This document shows, piece by piece, positions 43,964-53,048 of a stretch of DNA of 64,000 nucleotides. The notes below the pieces were generated by a model. It was not told the DNA's origin. It saw nothing but the letters and a program-made list of their open reading frames with translations, and made no database searches. How positions within the stretch are numbered: position 1 is the stretch's first letter; each line of letters opens with the position of its first letter. The translations under genes were made by a program, and so were the position numbers. The DNA is from Dyadobacter diqingensis (GTDB lineage: Bacteria > Bacteroidota > Bacteroidia > Cytophagales > Spirosomataceae), in the NCBI RefSeq assembly GCF_024220585.1, contig NZ_JAMXKF010000006.1, positions 312,249 through 376,248 of the forward strand. The letters are read 5' to 3'.

Positions 43964-44263
43964 TCAAATTGATTTTTCGGCAAGAGAAAATAATTTCTCT
44001 TGTCCGCAATCAGCACTTTTCCGCTGAGTCAACGTAAACAAATGGTAAGCAATGTTTTTGTCGGCTGCCAGCACTTCCCGTTTTTCCCAGATTGCAGCAA
44101 AAACGTCGATAACGACTTCCTCTGCCGTGCTCTTTTTCTTGGTGAGACAAAAAGCGAAACGGTAAAGAGCGCTGTAATACTTGTTAAAAAGATTTTCAAG
44201 AGCGCTCTTATCTCCCTTCCGGACCAGAGCAAATAAATAAATATCTTCCTGATTTTGAATCAT
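43964..44263 (-). pseudogene. Truncated ECF sigma factor, region 2 only
   Basis: The 99-residue product matches the N-terminal half of an ECF sigma factor: KGDKSALENLFNKYYSALYR and AEEVVIDVFAAIWEKREVL (region 2, about 16-70). It then ends in a divergent tail before any region 4. No region 4 remnant is found in the other frames of the 90 bp before the rhamnosidase gene. A sigma factor cannot bind promoters fully without region 4, so I class it as a decayed gene; a short regulatory fragment is a less likely option. No FecR gene is near. Confidence 0.75.
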
Positions 44264-44363
44264 ATGATGACCAATTTAATCAAAGTAAACAATCCTTTAC
44301 AACTGAGATACACCTTTCAATACCGCCAAGACCTTTCGGAAACATTTTCAAAACGAACGATAA

Positions 44364-46910
44364 TTACTTGCCTGCTTTAAAAATATATTCTTTCCCAGCC
44401 TCCGTTACAAAATCATAAACAAGTCTGTTTTTTCTGATAACCCGATCCGCAGCAGATTCCTGAACCGCTTTATAAAATGCATTCGGATTCTCAGCTTTGG
44501 CAATCTTTATATTTGTTTTCCCGCTTGCCTTTATTGCATTAGGAACATCGATACGACAGTTACCTCCCAATTTCGAACGTACCGTCAGCTGCGTAATTTT
44601 GCCATTGTTCCAAATCACATCCACCTCAAAACCACCGCGAGCCTTCATTCCCTTCACCTCACCGCTGGTCCAGTTATCAGGAATAGCAGGTAAAATATTC
44701 ACGAAACCATCGTGGCTCTGCACCAGCATCTCGGTAATTCCTGATGTGCCTCCAAAGTTGCCGTCTATCTGGAAAGGCGGATGTGCGTCAAAGAGGTTCG
44801 GATATGTGCCCCCACCATTCGCATAGTTGGTCCCCTCAACACCAGTCAGTTTCAGCTGCTCACGGATGAGTTTGTAAGCATGATTCCCGTCCAACAGCCT
44901 TGCCCAGATATTGATCTTCCAGCCTTTGCTCCATCCTGTGCCACCATCGCCGCGAAGCTCCATGGTTTTTCTGGCTGCCTGTGCATAAGCCGGCGAATTA
45001 AGCGGAGAAATTTGTCTGCCAGGGAATAATCCGAACAAATGCGAAATGTGACGATGCTCAGGTTCTGCTTCATTCCAGTCCTTATACCATTCCTGTAAAT
45101 TTCCTTTTTTGCCAATCTGCATCGGAAATAATTTGCTGCGTTTTTCAACCAACAGTTTTCTAAATTCCGAATCTGTGTCCAGGCGCTCAGAAGCCTCGAT
45201 CAGGTTTGTGAACAAATCCCAGATAATGGCCATATCCATCGTCGTTGCAACTGAAACAGCTCCTTTATAACCCTTGTCATCAATGAAAATATTCTCGGGA
45301 GTGGTAGCAGGCGAAGTAACCAGTTTACCGTTCTTATCTTCGATCAGCCAGTCGAGACAAAACAAAGCTGCCGATTTCATAAGCGGATAAGCTTCCCTGG
45401 AAAGAAATTGCTTGTCGCCCGTAAACTGATAATGTTCCCAAAGATGCTGACAAAGCCATGCACCGCCCATCGGCCAGTTAGCCCAGGAAGGACTTCCGCT
45501 CACCGGATTGGATGTTGCCCAAATGTCGGAGTTATGATGAACGACCCATCCCTTTGCATTGTAGAAATTCTTTGCCGTTTGCGTGCCGGTCACCTCCATC
45601 TGTTTGATAATATCAAGAAGCGGGGTGTGAAGCTCCGATAAATTGGCGGTTTCAACCATCCAATAGTTCATCTGGGCATTGATATTGGTCGTAAAGTTGC
45701 TGCTCCATGGCGGACGCACCTGATGATTCCATATTCCCTGTAAATTGGCCGCGATACCTCCGGGACGCGAACTTGAAATGAGCAAATATCTCCCGAACTG
45801 AAAGTAAAGAGATTCCAGAGCAGGATCTTTAGCCCCTTCGGTGTAGTTTTTAAGACGCTCATCCATCGGCAGATCCGTTTTGGGATTACCATTTAAAACC
45901 AGACTTACCCGATTAAAAAACCCGTGATAATCTGCAATATGAGCGCTTTTGATAGTCTCAAAACTTTTTGCCAAAGCGGGTTTCAGATATTGGTCGGCCA
46001 GTAATGTTTCATCCTTACCTTCCTTATCCGGACATTTATCAAAACCATTGAAACTGGTAGCCGCAGAGAGAAGTAAGACGACTTCACTGGCATCGCTGAT
46101 GTGTACACCGGCAGTATCGGTTACCACCTTGCCATCCGATTCTTTCACTTTTACCCTAAGTTCAAAACGCATCCCCCGGCACTGTGACGGATCGTTGTAT
46201 ACGACCGGAATTTCCATCGTTTGCATATAACTTGGGTCCGTGTGTGAAGGCGCCTGACCTTTCATCGCCAGCTGATCAGCAGCCAATACCACATTATGGT
46301 AAACCAGCGGACTGCTCGTTGAAGCCGTAAAATTAAGTGTCCCTTTTTTACTGGATTTAAGTCTGACAACCATGACCTGATCGGCGGCCGAAATAAAAAT
46401 TTCCCGGCTGTATTCCACACCGTCAACCGTAAAAGTGGTCAGGGACAGGGCGTTTGAAATATCCAGTTCCCGCCGATAGGCTGATGGTGCAGTTTTAAAA
46501 TCCTGTTTGATAACCAGGTCTCCCAGCGGCTCGTACGATTCCGTGAAAAGCCCCTGCATCTTCTTCGTGAGGTCTTCCGCCAGTTTATAATCTTCGTTTT
46601 CCAAAGCCTTACGAATCTGAGGCAGATATTTCACGGCACCCGGATTGGGGTTATTGTTCACCGGACCGCCCGACCAGAGCGTTTCTTCGTTCAACTGAAT
46701 CAATTCCTCATTAACCCTGCCAAAAACCATGGCACCAATACGGCCATTTCCAACAGGCAAAGCCTCGTTCCAGTTGCGTGCTGGCTGTTTATACCAAAGT
46801 TTAAGATCCTGCTGGGCAGAACTTTCAAAGGAAAAACCCAGAAGCAGGGTTGCGAACAGGATCAGGTAAACGGAAGCTTTCAATTTTTTGAATTTATAAA
46901 AGTTAGACAT
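44364..46910 (-). CDS. Glycoside hydrolase family 95 (alpha-L-fucosidase or alpha-L-galactosidase)
   Basis: Inverting enzyme removing terminal alpha-1,2-L-fucose or L-galactose, sugars of xyloglucan and rhamnogalacturonan II. Signal peptide 1-32 ends SSA-Q. The N-terminal beta-domain starts LWYKQPARNWNEALPVGNGRIGAMVFG (about 38-65), the classical GH95 opening, with LNEETLWSGGP soon after. The catalytic barrel holds NLQGIWNHQVRPPWSSNFTTNINAQMNYWMVE (in about 390-425). It lies 14 bp after the beta-helix gene and 100 bp before the truncated sigma gene. At 848 residues it has the normal length. Fucose or galactose specificity cannot be separated here. Confidence 0.93.
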   Translation of the reverse strand: MSNFYKFKKLKASVYLILFATLLLGFSFESSAQQDLKLWYKQPARNWNEALPVGNGRIGAMVFGRVNEELIQLNEETLWSGGPVNNNPNPGAVKYLPQIRKALENEDYKLAEDLTKKMQGLFTESYEPLGDLVIKQDFKTAPSAYRRELDISNALSLTTFTVDGVEYSREIFISAADQVMVVRLKSSKKGTLNFTASTSSPLVYHNVVLAADQLAMKGQAPSHTDPSYMQTMEIPVVYNDPSQCRGMRFELRVKVKESDGKVVTDTAGVHISDASEVVLLLSAATSFNGFDKCPDKEGKDETLLADQYLKPALAKSFETIKSAHIADYHGFFNRVSLVLNGNPKTDLPMDERLKNYTEGAKDPALESLYFQFGRYLLISSSRPGGIAANLQGIWNHQVRPPWSSNFTTNINAQMNYWMVETANLSELHTPLLDIIKQMEVTGTQTAKNFYNAKGWVVHHNSDIWATSNPVSGSPSWANWPMGGAWLCQHLWEHYQFTGDKQFLSREAYPLMKSAALFCLDWLIEDKNGKLVTSPATTPENIFIDDKGYKGAVSVATTMDMAIIWDLFTNLIEASERLDTDSEFRKLLVEKRSKLFPMQIGKKGNLQEWYKDWNEAEPEHRHISHLFGLFPGRQISPLNSPAYAQAARKTMELRGDGGTGWSKGWKINIWARLLDGNHAYKLIREQLKLTGVEGTNYANGGGTYPNLFDAHPPFQIDGNFGGTSGITEMLVQSHDGFVNILPAIPDNWTSGEVKGMKARGGFEVDVIWNNGKITQLTVRSKLGGNCRIDVPNAIKASGKTNIKIAKAENPNAFYKAVQESAADRVIRKNRLVYDFVTEAGKEYIFKAGK

Positions 46911-46924
46911 AAAATATTTTGTAC

Positions 46925-49291
46925 TTATTTGAATGAGACCGTCTCGCTGCTCAACTGCTGGTTTCTGAAAAAAGCCACCTCAGAGTGCCCCATCCAGTTG
47001 ACCTCCTGAAAAACATTGATCAGGTCTGACACGTTGGTGATATCCTTTTTGTTAAGCAAACGAATCACATCTCCCTTTTTCAACCCCGATTTGGAAAGAA
47101 TGCTTCCCTCGGGAATGGTTTCAAGAATTACTCCTTTCTCGTCGGGCAACCCATAGACAGATCTGTCTCCCAGACCATTGACATTTCTAAACTTTGCACC
47201 CAGCCAGACAACATCCTGCATATTTTTATCATCAAGGCTGTTATTGATATTGGGCAAAGGAACCCGCGCTGATTTCGCTTTCAATTCAACAGAAACAACA
47301 CCAAAATTATCCATCTGAAAATTGACAAAGCCAAGTTTCAAAGCAGGACTTCCGGGTTTTACCTGATAATTTCCATGCACCGCATCAACGAAAAGCGGAT
47401 CACCGGCGAGGCTATGCTGGTCTGTCTTATTCGATTGCGCTTTTTCCAGTGCAGACTGATCAAGAAAAAGGTTATAATCCACTTCTTTCCCCCATTCTTT
47501 TATCTGGATCGGAAAATACGGTTTTGTTACAATATTTTTCCTGAAAACGTCACCGCTGGCCGCAAACCATACGTGCGGATGAAAGGAGTTGTTGATGATA
47601 ATGTTGTTTTCAACCACACGCTGAAAGCCTTCGCGTAGTTTCAGTCCGCCGTTCAGGCACAGGTTGTTATAGATATGATAATTGCTGCTCCCGTCGTCAA
47701 GATCAATATCCCAGCCATGATCACACCTGAACCTGTTGTTTCTGATGACGATGGTTTTCTGCACATCGAGCAGAATGATTTCAGGATGGTCAGTCGTTAG
47801 TCTGTTCATCACCTCCCGGTCGGGGTGCCAGAAACGGTCCCTTCCCCAGGAATTGAACGATCCGTGATCGCCTGTTTCCAGTACGGTATTAAAAACGTCA
47901 TTAAATTCGATCACATGCCCTCCCCAGGTGCCCTCACTGACATTGATTCCTGAACGTGGAATGTTATAAATCGTATTATGGCTCACCGTAATATCCATGG
48001 CCATCGAAATCTGGACTCCGGCAATCTGTTTCTCCACCTGCCCCAATCCGTGCATCAGATTGTCGTAGACTTTACATTCCGCCGGATAATTATTGCTTTG
48101 GGGGCCTGGCTGCTTGTCCATTTTACTATATGGAACTGATTCATGGTATTCAAAACTCGGTGAGCGAACAGCAGCCGGATCGCCGACAAAACAAACGCCA
48201 CTGGCACCGATGTTTTCCATATGACAACCTGAAACCTCACTTTTGCGGTTGTAGTTGTTAAAAAAGACGCCATTACCTCCCACCGCGTTAAAGTGGCATT
48301 TTTTGACAAAACATTGCTCAGTCCCTTCAAACACAACAGTTCCGCCGCGATAGATAGCCCAGTCGCTTCTCAGCAATGGTTCTTTGGTTTCCATAAATGT
48401 TCGTAAAGTATGAGCAAACTCAAAACCTTCCAGACCTATGTTACGAACCGGATTGGCTGACGTGCCCCTGAACTCGAAAAGGTGTTTAATCTGAGGGCTG
48501 AGTATTTTCTTCCCGGACAAATCCTCTGTCGAATAAACGTACAGCATTTGTTCCTTCTTATTGTAATACCATTCTCCCGGTGCGTCAAGCTCTTCAAAAA
48601 CATTTTCAATAAACCGGTACTTATCATGCATACCCATCTGGCGGTTGTTTTGATAACCGCCTTCCATGGCGAGTGTCCCGTCGGCATTTTTTCCGGTTAC
48701 CCGATAGTGATAATCTCCCCATTCGTGTTTGTGCATGGCATGGATGTAGGCGCCTTCGGGCGATTTCCAGCCATTGATTTTTCCCGGTGACAAAACATCG
48801 GCTGAGTATCCCCCGAAATGACTGCTCGTCGAGTCAAAATTGGGATAACGTGCCATGCGTTGTTTCTGCTCATTTATATAAAGCTGGTCAAAGAGCAGGT
48901 TGCCGGGAACCGACATTCCTTTGATATTGCCTTTATATGTCTCCCATTTCGGGGTAATTTCCGATGCTCCGCTAATGGTGACATGCTCACCGGGAAATGC
49001 CTTATAGACAACTTCTTCGCCGGGTTTTCTTGAATCGGGCTGACTAAAAACAACTGCATGATTCAAATAATAAATACCTCCTCTTATGAAAACCGTCACC
49101 GCCCCACGGGTATTCCTGACCTTATTTCTCGCAGCCTCAATTGTAGCCAACGGTTTTTGCTTACTGCCCTGATTTTTATCGTTCCCGCTTTTTGACACAT
49201 AAATATCAACCGCGCCTGCAACGCCCGGAAGAATCAATAACAGGGTGAGCAGGATAACACACAAAAATTTACCGGGGGTTGTAGCCGTCAT
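46925..49291 (-). CDS. Right-handed beta-helix protein (GH141-like) with C-terminal PDZ domain
   Basis: A secreted protein of 788 residues; signal peptide 1-27. The N-terminal part (VDIYVSKSGNDKNQGSKQKPL and the RMARYPNFD block) and the parallel beta-helix with right-handed repeats to about residue 650 look like the GH141 fucosidase/xylanase-type proteins. Residues about 690-788 form a PDZ domain (EGSILSKSGLKKGDVIRLL). It shares an operon with the GH95 gene 14 bp downstream, which fits fucosylated pectic side chains. The family link is from recognition, not from a search; other beta-helix families remain possible. Confidence 0.75.
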   Translation of the reverse strand: MTATTPGKFLCVILLTLLLILPGVAGAVDIYVSKSGNDKNQGSKQKPLATIEAARNKVRNTRGAVTVFIRGGIYYLNHAVVFSQPDSRKPGEEVVYKAFPGEHVTISGASEITPKWETYKGNIKGMSVPGNLLFDQLYINEQKQRMARYPNFDSTSSHFGGYSADVLSPGKINGWKSPEGAYIHAMHKHEWGDYHYRVTGKNADGTLAMEGGYQNNRQMGMHDKYRFIENVFEELDAPGEWYYNKKEQMLYVYSTEDLSGKKILSPQIKHLFEFRGTSANPVRNIGLEGFEFAHTLRTFMETKEPLLRSDWAIYRGGTVVFEGTEQCFVKKCHFNAVGGNGVFFNNYNRKSEVSGCHMENIGASGVCFVGDPAAVRSPSFEYHESVPYSKMDKQPGPQSNNYPAECKVYDNLMHGLGQVEKQIAGVQISMAMDITVSHNTIYNIPRSGINVSEGTWGGHVIEFNDVFNTVLETGDHGSFNSWGRDRFWHPDREVMNRLTTDHPEIILLDVQKTIVIRNNRFRCDHGWDIDLDDGSSNYHIYNNLCLNGGLKLREGFQRVVENNIIINNSFHPHVWFAASGDVFRKNIVTKPYFPIQIKEWGKEVDYNLFLDQSALEKAQSNKTDQHSLAGDPLFVDAVHGNYQVKPGSPALKLGFVNFQMDNFGVVSVELKAKSARVPLPNINNSLDDKNMQDVVWLGAKFRNVNGLGDRSVYGLPDEKGVILETIPEGSILSKSGLKKGDVIRLLNKKDITNVSDLINVFQEVNWMGHSEVAFFRNQQLSSETVSFK

Positions 49292-49539
49292 AACAAAAAG
49301 CAGATATCGATTGTTAATACCAGAAAGTCGTCCAAAATATCATCCTCAGAACCTTCTGCAAGGGCCTTTTTGTGATAAATTTAACTATACAAAGAAAATA
49401 TATATTCTTTTATAGAATACACGCATTCTTATCCGAGTAGTAAGATATTTTAACATGTTTGATAACTACCGATGCAAATTAGGGCCTAAATATCTTCGTC
49501 GGCTGACTATGATGAGAAGTATGGTCCACACTAAAGCCA

Positions 49540-50301
49540 CTAACCTTTCCGAAGTAACCGATACAAGTACGGGGCTTTATTGGCAGCACCGGTAAACTTC
49601 TTTTCCAGTCTTTCCAGAACATCTAAATCAAGTATCTTTTTCTGGAAATTATTACGGGCATATTGCTTTTCATATATTGTTTCATACAGCTGCTGGGCGT
49701 CTTTCATCGTGAAAGTTTCCGTAAGCAGATTAAAGGCATTACCTTTTTGATCCAGTGTAAGTCTGAACGTTTCGAGCGCTTTACCAATGATCTCGTTGTG
49801 ATCCATAATCATTTGAGGCAAATGCCCAACTTCATACCATTCAATAGACTCATCCAGATCGGTCTTTTGCGCAACAACTTTGCTGATATCTACCAGGGCA
49901 TAATAACCTATGGAAACAAATCGACGCGTAAACCAGACGTAATCATTGGCTCCGGATCTCTCATCGGTTAGATCCTCAGACTTCGACCCGATTAATTCCA
50001 CATTAAGCTCAATAAGCTGATCCAGGAAGGCTTTGCTGTTTCTGCTCGCCTTACCCGTCACGTAAAACTGTTCCAGATAAACATCCTTGATGCCGGTACG
50101 CTCCCGAAGTATTCTTCGGGCAGCAGCATCAATATCTTCATCCTGATAAACAAACCCACTGGGCAGCGCAAAAAAGCTGCCTTTAAAGTTCAGTTTTGGC
50201 ACCAGAACTTTAAGTTTTTGGTCCTGATAACCAAAAATAACACAGTCAATGGAAAGTTGCTGGATATAACCCTGTTCGCTTAACGGATATGATATGTTCA
50301 T
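49540..50301 (-). CDS. Nudix-fold transcriptional regulator (NrtR/AraR-like)
   Basis: Sugar- or nucleotide-responsive regulator with an N-terminal Nudix domain (about 18-150) and a C-terminal winged helix (about 160-245, with FNLLTETFTMKDAQQLYETI). The ATG at 50,301 (MNISYPLSEQ) is used; an upstream TTG is less likely. The Nudix box lost two catalytic acids: in its REUxEE core the first Glu is Ile and the last Glu is Arg, so it should bind rather than hydrolyse a ligand. Bacteroidota relatives include AraR, which senses arabinose. It lies next to the GH95/beta-helix cluster, its probable target. Confidence 0.82.
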   Translation of the reverse strand: MNISYPLSEQGYIQQLSIDCVIFGYQDQKLKVLVPKLNFKGSFFALPSGFVYQDEDIDAAARRILRERTGIKDVYLEQFYVTGKASRNSKAFLDQLIELNVELIGSKSEDLTDERSGANDYVWFTRRFVSIGYYALVDISKVVAQKTDLDESIEWYEVGHLPQMIMDHNEIIGKALETFRLTLDQKGNAFNLLTETFTMKDAQQLYETIYEKQYARNNFQKKILDLDVLERLEKKFTGAANKAPYLYRLLRKG

Positions 50302-50354
50302 CAACTGTAAAACTAGCAAACTTAACCGAATGCCATTTTTTAATAGGTAATAAT

Positions 50355-51113
50355 TTAAGTGAACGCTTCAACGACCAGACCGATTATGAAGCCAAAAGTG
50401 GTATTGATCGTGGACATCAACAGAAAAGTGAGCATCGTGAGTATCAGAATTTTCAGCTTTAATAAACCGCCGAAAAACCCGGCATAACACCAGTACATTA
50501 AAAATATGTCAATAATTTGAATCGCCAGGGTATACATTATTGGATTTTCAGCCGGTAAACCCGAAAAATAAAAAACAGGAAGCAGCAGCAGATTAATAAT
50601 GAGGCTAAGCCCTCGAGAGAAGGTATTCAGTACCAAATGCTCAGCAAAATTGTTTCTCTGTTTTCTAAAAACGAGATAGGAAGCTAACGTATTGGTCAAA
50701 ATTGAAATCAGGCTCGAATAGGCTGCATGATCTGTTGTCCAGGCGATTACGATCGCATAGGCTCCAAGGATATTCTGATCGGGAAGAATCGGGTCGACCT
50801 GATACAGTCCTTTGATGGAATAATGATACAGCAAACCATACAACGTTGCCAGAACGACAACAAGCGTTACCGGTTTAAAATGTCTGATTCTTTTACCTTC
50901 TATAAATTCGTTGATCATCTCGCCGGGTGCCGTTAACAATTTTTTGATGGTATAAAAAATCCCATGATCCACATGAATAAGTCCATGCTGAATCTCGTGC
51001 CAGATAAAATGCATGTTCAATTTATGTGTGTCGGCGGCCTGCCCGCAATGCGCACAAAATTTCCCGGTAAGCTGATGATCGCAATTTTTGCAGTTCTTGG
51101 GAAGAGGTTCCAT
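50355..51113 (-). CDS. DUF3667 membrane protein with zinc ribbon
   Basis: A protein of unknown function, 252 residues. I start it at the ATG at 51,113 (MEPLPKNCKNCDH). A zinc ribbon at the N-terminus has Cys8, Cys11, Cys20 and Cys23 (C-x2-C and C-x2-C). A conserved HEIQHGLIHVDHGIFYTIKKLLTAPGEMI block (about 40-70, with GKRIRHFKPV after it) marks DUF3667. Four or so membrane helices follow (about 82-245). It is 53 bp upstream of the Nudix regulator gene on the same strand, but a joint role is not evident. Family recognised, function unknown. Confidence 0.85.
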   Translation of the reverse strand: MEPLPKNCKNCDHQLTGKFCAHCGQAADTHKLNMHFIWHEIQHGLIHVDHGIFYTIKKLLTAPGEMINEFIEGKRIRHFKPVTLVVVLATLYGLLYHYSIKGLYQVDPILPDQNILGAYAIVIAWTTDHAAYSSLISILTNTLASYLVFRKQRNNFAEHLVLNTFSRGLSLIINLLLLPVFYFSGLPAENPIMYTLAIQIIDIFLMYWCYAGFFGGLLKLKILILTMLTFLLMSTINTTFGFIIGLVVEAFT

Positions 51114-51294
51114 TTTTTGACCTGAAGGTAAGAGGGAAGCCGATATAAAATTGTAATACAAATATATAAAATTGTAAAAAATTTATTGTCTTTATTTTTA
51201 GACAATAAAGAATTTTCTTTTACTTTGCTCTCTCATAAGCAGTTTTCCTCACACCATTCCGACCAAAAATTAATCTATTTTATCAACTACTATT

Positions 51295-51672
51295 ATGAAA
51301 AGAGCCAGTTTTATTTTCGGCATCGTTTTGATGCTCAGCGTCGCCTTTGAAAGTATCGCTCAAACAGCTGCACCTGCCGACTTCTTCGTGGGAAAATGGG
51401 AGATTTTAGTCATAGGCACTCCCAACGGAGATTCTAAAATGATTGCCAGCCTTGAACGAAGCGGCGCCAATCTGACCGGCCAGCTTATCAACGCGGCTGA
51501 TGCCTCCGCTGAAAAAATCCCGATCATTGTTGAAGAAAATGGCAATAAAATCGGTCTTGCTTTTTCAACCCAGGGTTATGACGTTACGATTGATCTGGCC
51601 AAGGTAGATGATGACAATCTGAAAGGCAGCTTAATGAATATGTTTGATGCGACGGCTAAAAGAATAAAGTAA
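51295..51672 (+). CDS. Small secreted protein of unknown function
   Basis: 125 residues with a clear signal peptide (1-22, ending SIA-Q). The mature part is predicted all-beta, starts APADFFVGKWEI and runs in alternating strands (GDSKMIASLERSGANLTGQL), which resembles small lipocalin-like or 'META'-like barrels; I do not recognise a family. It is alone on the plus strand, with a good terminator behind it. Role unknown. Confidence 0.75.
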   Translation: MKRASFIFGIVLMLSVAFESIAQTAAPADFFVGKWEILVIGTPNGDSKMIASLERSGANLTGQLINAADASAEKIPIIVEENGNKIGLAFSTQGYDVTIDLAKVDDDNLKGSLMNMFDATAKRIK

Positions 51673-51694
51673 CCAGCAGTCACAATTTGTTAAA

Positions 51695-51727
51695 AAAATG
51701 AGCGTACAATTCGCGTGCGCTCATTTT
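51695..51727. terminator. Bidirectional terminator
   Basis: AAAATGAGCG (51,695-51,704) pairs with CGCTCATTTT (51,718-51,727); a further UAC/GUG stretch extends the stem to about 13 bp. T4 follows on the plus strand and T7 on the minus strand. It serves the secreted-protein gene and the convergent broken reductase gene. Confidence 0.8.
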
Positions 51728-51742
51728 AAGTGTTTCCTAACC

Positions 51743-52699
51743 TTATTCAGCAGTTTTCATTCTGGATAACTCGGATTTTATTTTAGTCAACTCGCCAAGC
51801 AAAGCTGTAACCGGGACCTGTGTTTTACCGGCTGAACCAGCAGCCTTCACGATGGCAAAATTCAATGTTTCGATCTCAGTTTCCCGCTTATTAAGTATAT
51901 CCTGATAGGTTGATATTTTTTGTCCGTCAGACATTTTACTGATAGAAAGTACATTTTGCAGCACTTCGTCTTCTGTTAACTGAATGCCATTTTCTTTCGC
52001 AACAGTCAGACATTCGCCGATTACAGTTTTCGCAATTTGCAGCACCGCTTCGTTCCGCTGAAACACACCGTTATCTGTTTCCAATAGCGGACAAATCGAA
52101 TTGAACACGCAATTGCTGATTACTTTTTTCCAGATCAGGTTCTGTATATTCTCCTCTGCCCTGAATGAAAAAATTTCGGTATTCAGCTGTTCCACAATAC
52201 TGTTCAGGACTTCACCAGAGCCCTTGATCACGCCGACCGGCGATGATGCAACAGGTCTGAACCTGACCTTGTTTTTTGTAATGGACTGGCTGGTGGCCAG
52301 CAATACACATCGGTAGAGCTCCGTAAAACCCATATCAATGAAGCTGTTTTCAATGTGCAAACCATTTTGAAGAAATACGATCGGAGATTGATTTGCTTTT
52401 GATTTAAGCTTACCGGCAAGCGCCTGATTTCCAAATGATTTGTTTGTCAATAATATGATACCGTTAAGCTCGGCAAATTGATCCATGCCACTGATCTCAA
52501 TAGCTGCCTGAAAATGGTTACCATCCAGCTCTACCTCAACATTTTCTACATAAGGCGGTTGCTAGTCCACACTTCCCCGCAGGATTGTAACTTTTCTGCC
52601 GTTAATGGTTAATGCCACGGCCAAAGCTTTTGCAATAACACCGTTACCGATGATATAAAAATGACTTGGAGAGTTAAAAAAATTCTGAGTTGTTGCCAT
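51743..52699 (-). pseudogene. Ketopantoate-reductase-like gene broken by one in-frame TAG
   Basis: ApbA/PanE-type dehydrogenase of 317 residues, if read through. The N-terminus (from ATG at 52,699) has the nucleotide-binding turn IGNGVIAK followed by VTILRG. A TAG codon (52,562-52,564) comes 45 codons in, after GSVD. The frame then continues without any shift: QPPYVENVEVELDG, then MDQFAELNGIILLTNKSFG and the C-terminal helical domain (IWKKVISNCVFNSI). So only one nonsense base separates it from an intact gene. Reinitiation at 52,486 would lack the Rossmann start. The best call is a recent pseudogene or sequence error. Confidence 0.85.
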
Positions 52700-53048
52700 A
52701 TTTAAGTTGATAGCCTTGGTTATCCCATGCCAAATATCGTGAAGTTTGCTTTTGAACATACACGATTTATAAATTTTAGCCCTTGGGTGGTTTGCAGACA
52801 AACAAGAAACTACCTGACATATCCGTGACAATCCTTCCGTTTTCTTTACCCTTAATAATAATGGCAGAGATACCGGTGAGCTTTATGAAATTATTGAACA
52901 AAATCCTGAAATTGCAGCTCAGCCTGATAAAAATGCCGAAAAATCAAGACATATTCTCCGAAGCAACGCCATGAAATGCACCGGCTCAGGAATCAAAAAA
53001 ATGTAATAAAAAGTAAATGTTGTTGACCAGATCATTGCCAGTTAAACC
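52700..53048. other. Gap between the broken reductase gene and the sulfatase gene
   Basis: 349 bp. It contains a coding-like stretch (52,773-53,006) described separately; otherwise no gene is supported. Confidence 0.5.
52773..53006 (+). pseudogene. Possible gene remnant upstream of the sulfatase
   Basis: One frame reads ALGWFADKQETT, a TGA, then HIRDNPSVFFTLNNNGRD and GELYEIIEQNPEIAAQPDKN, ending at TAA 53,004-53,006. Its composition looks coding (many Asn, Asp, Glu, Lys codons of good usage) and there is no start codon upstream. It may be the 3' end of a lost gene. I do not recognise the family. Confidence 0.3.
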
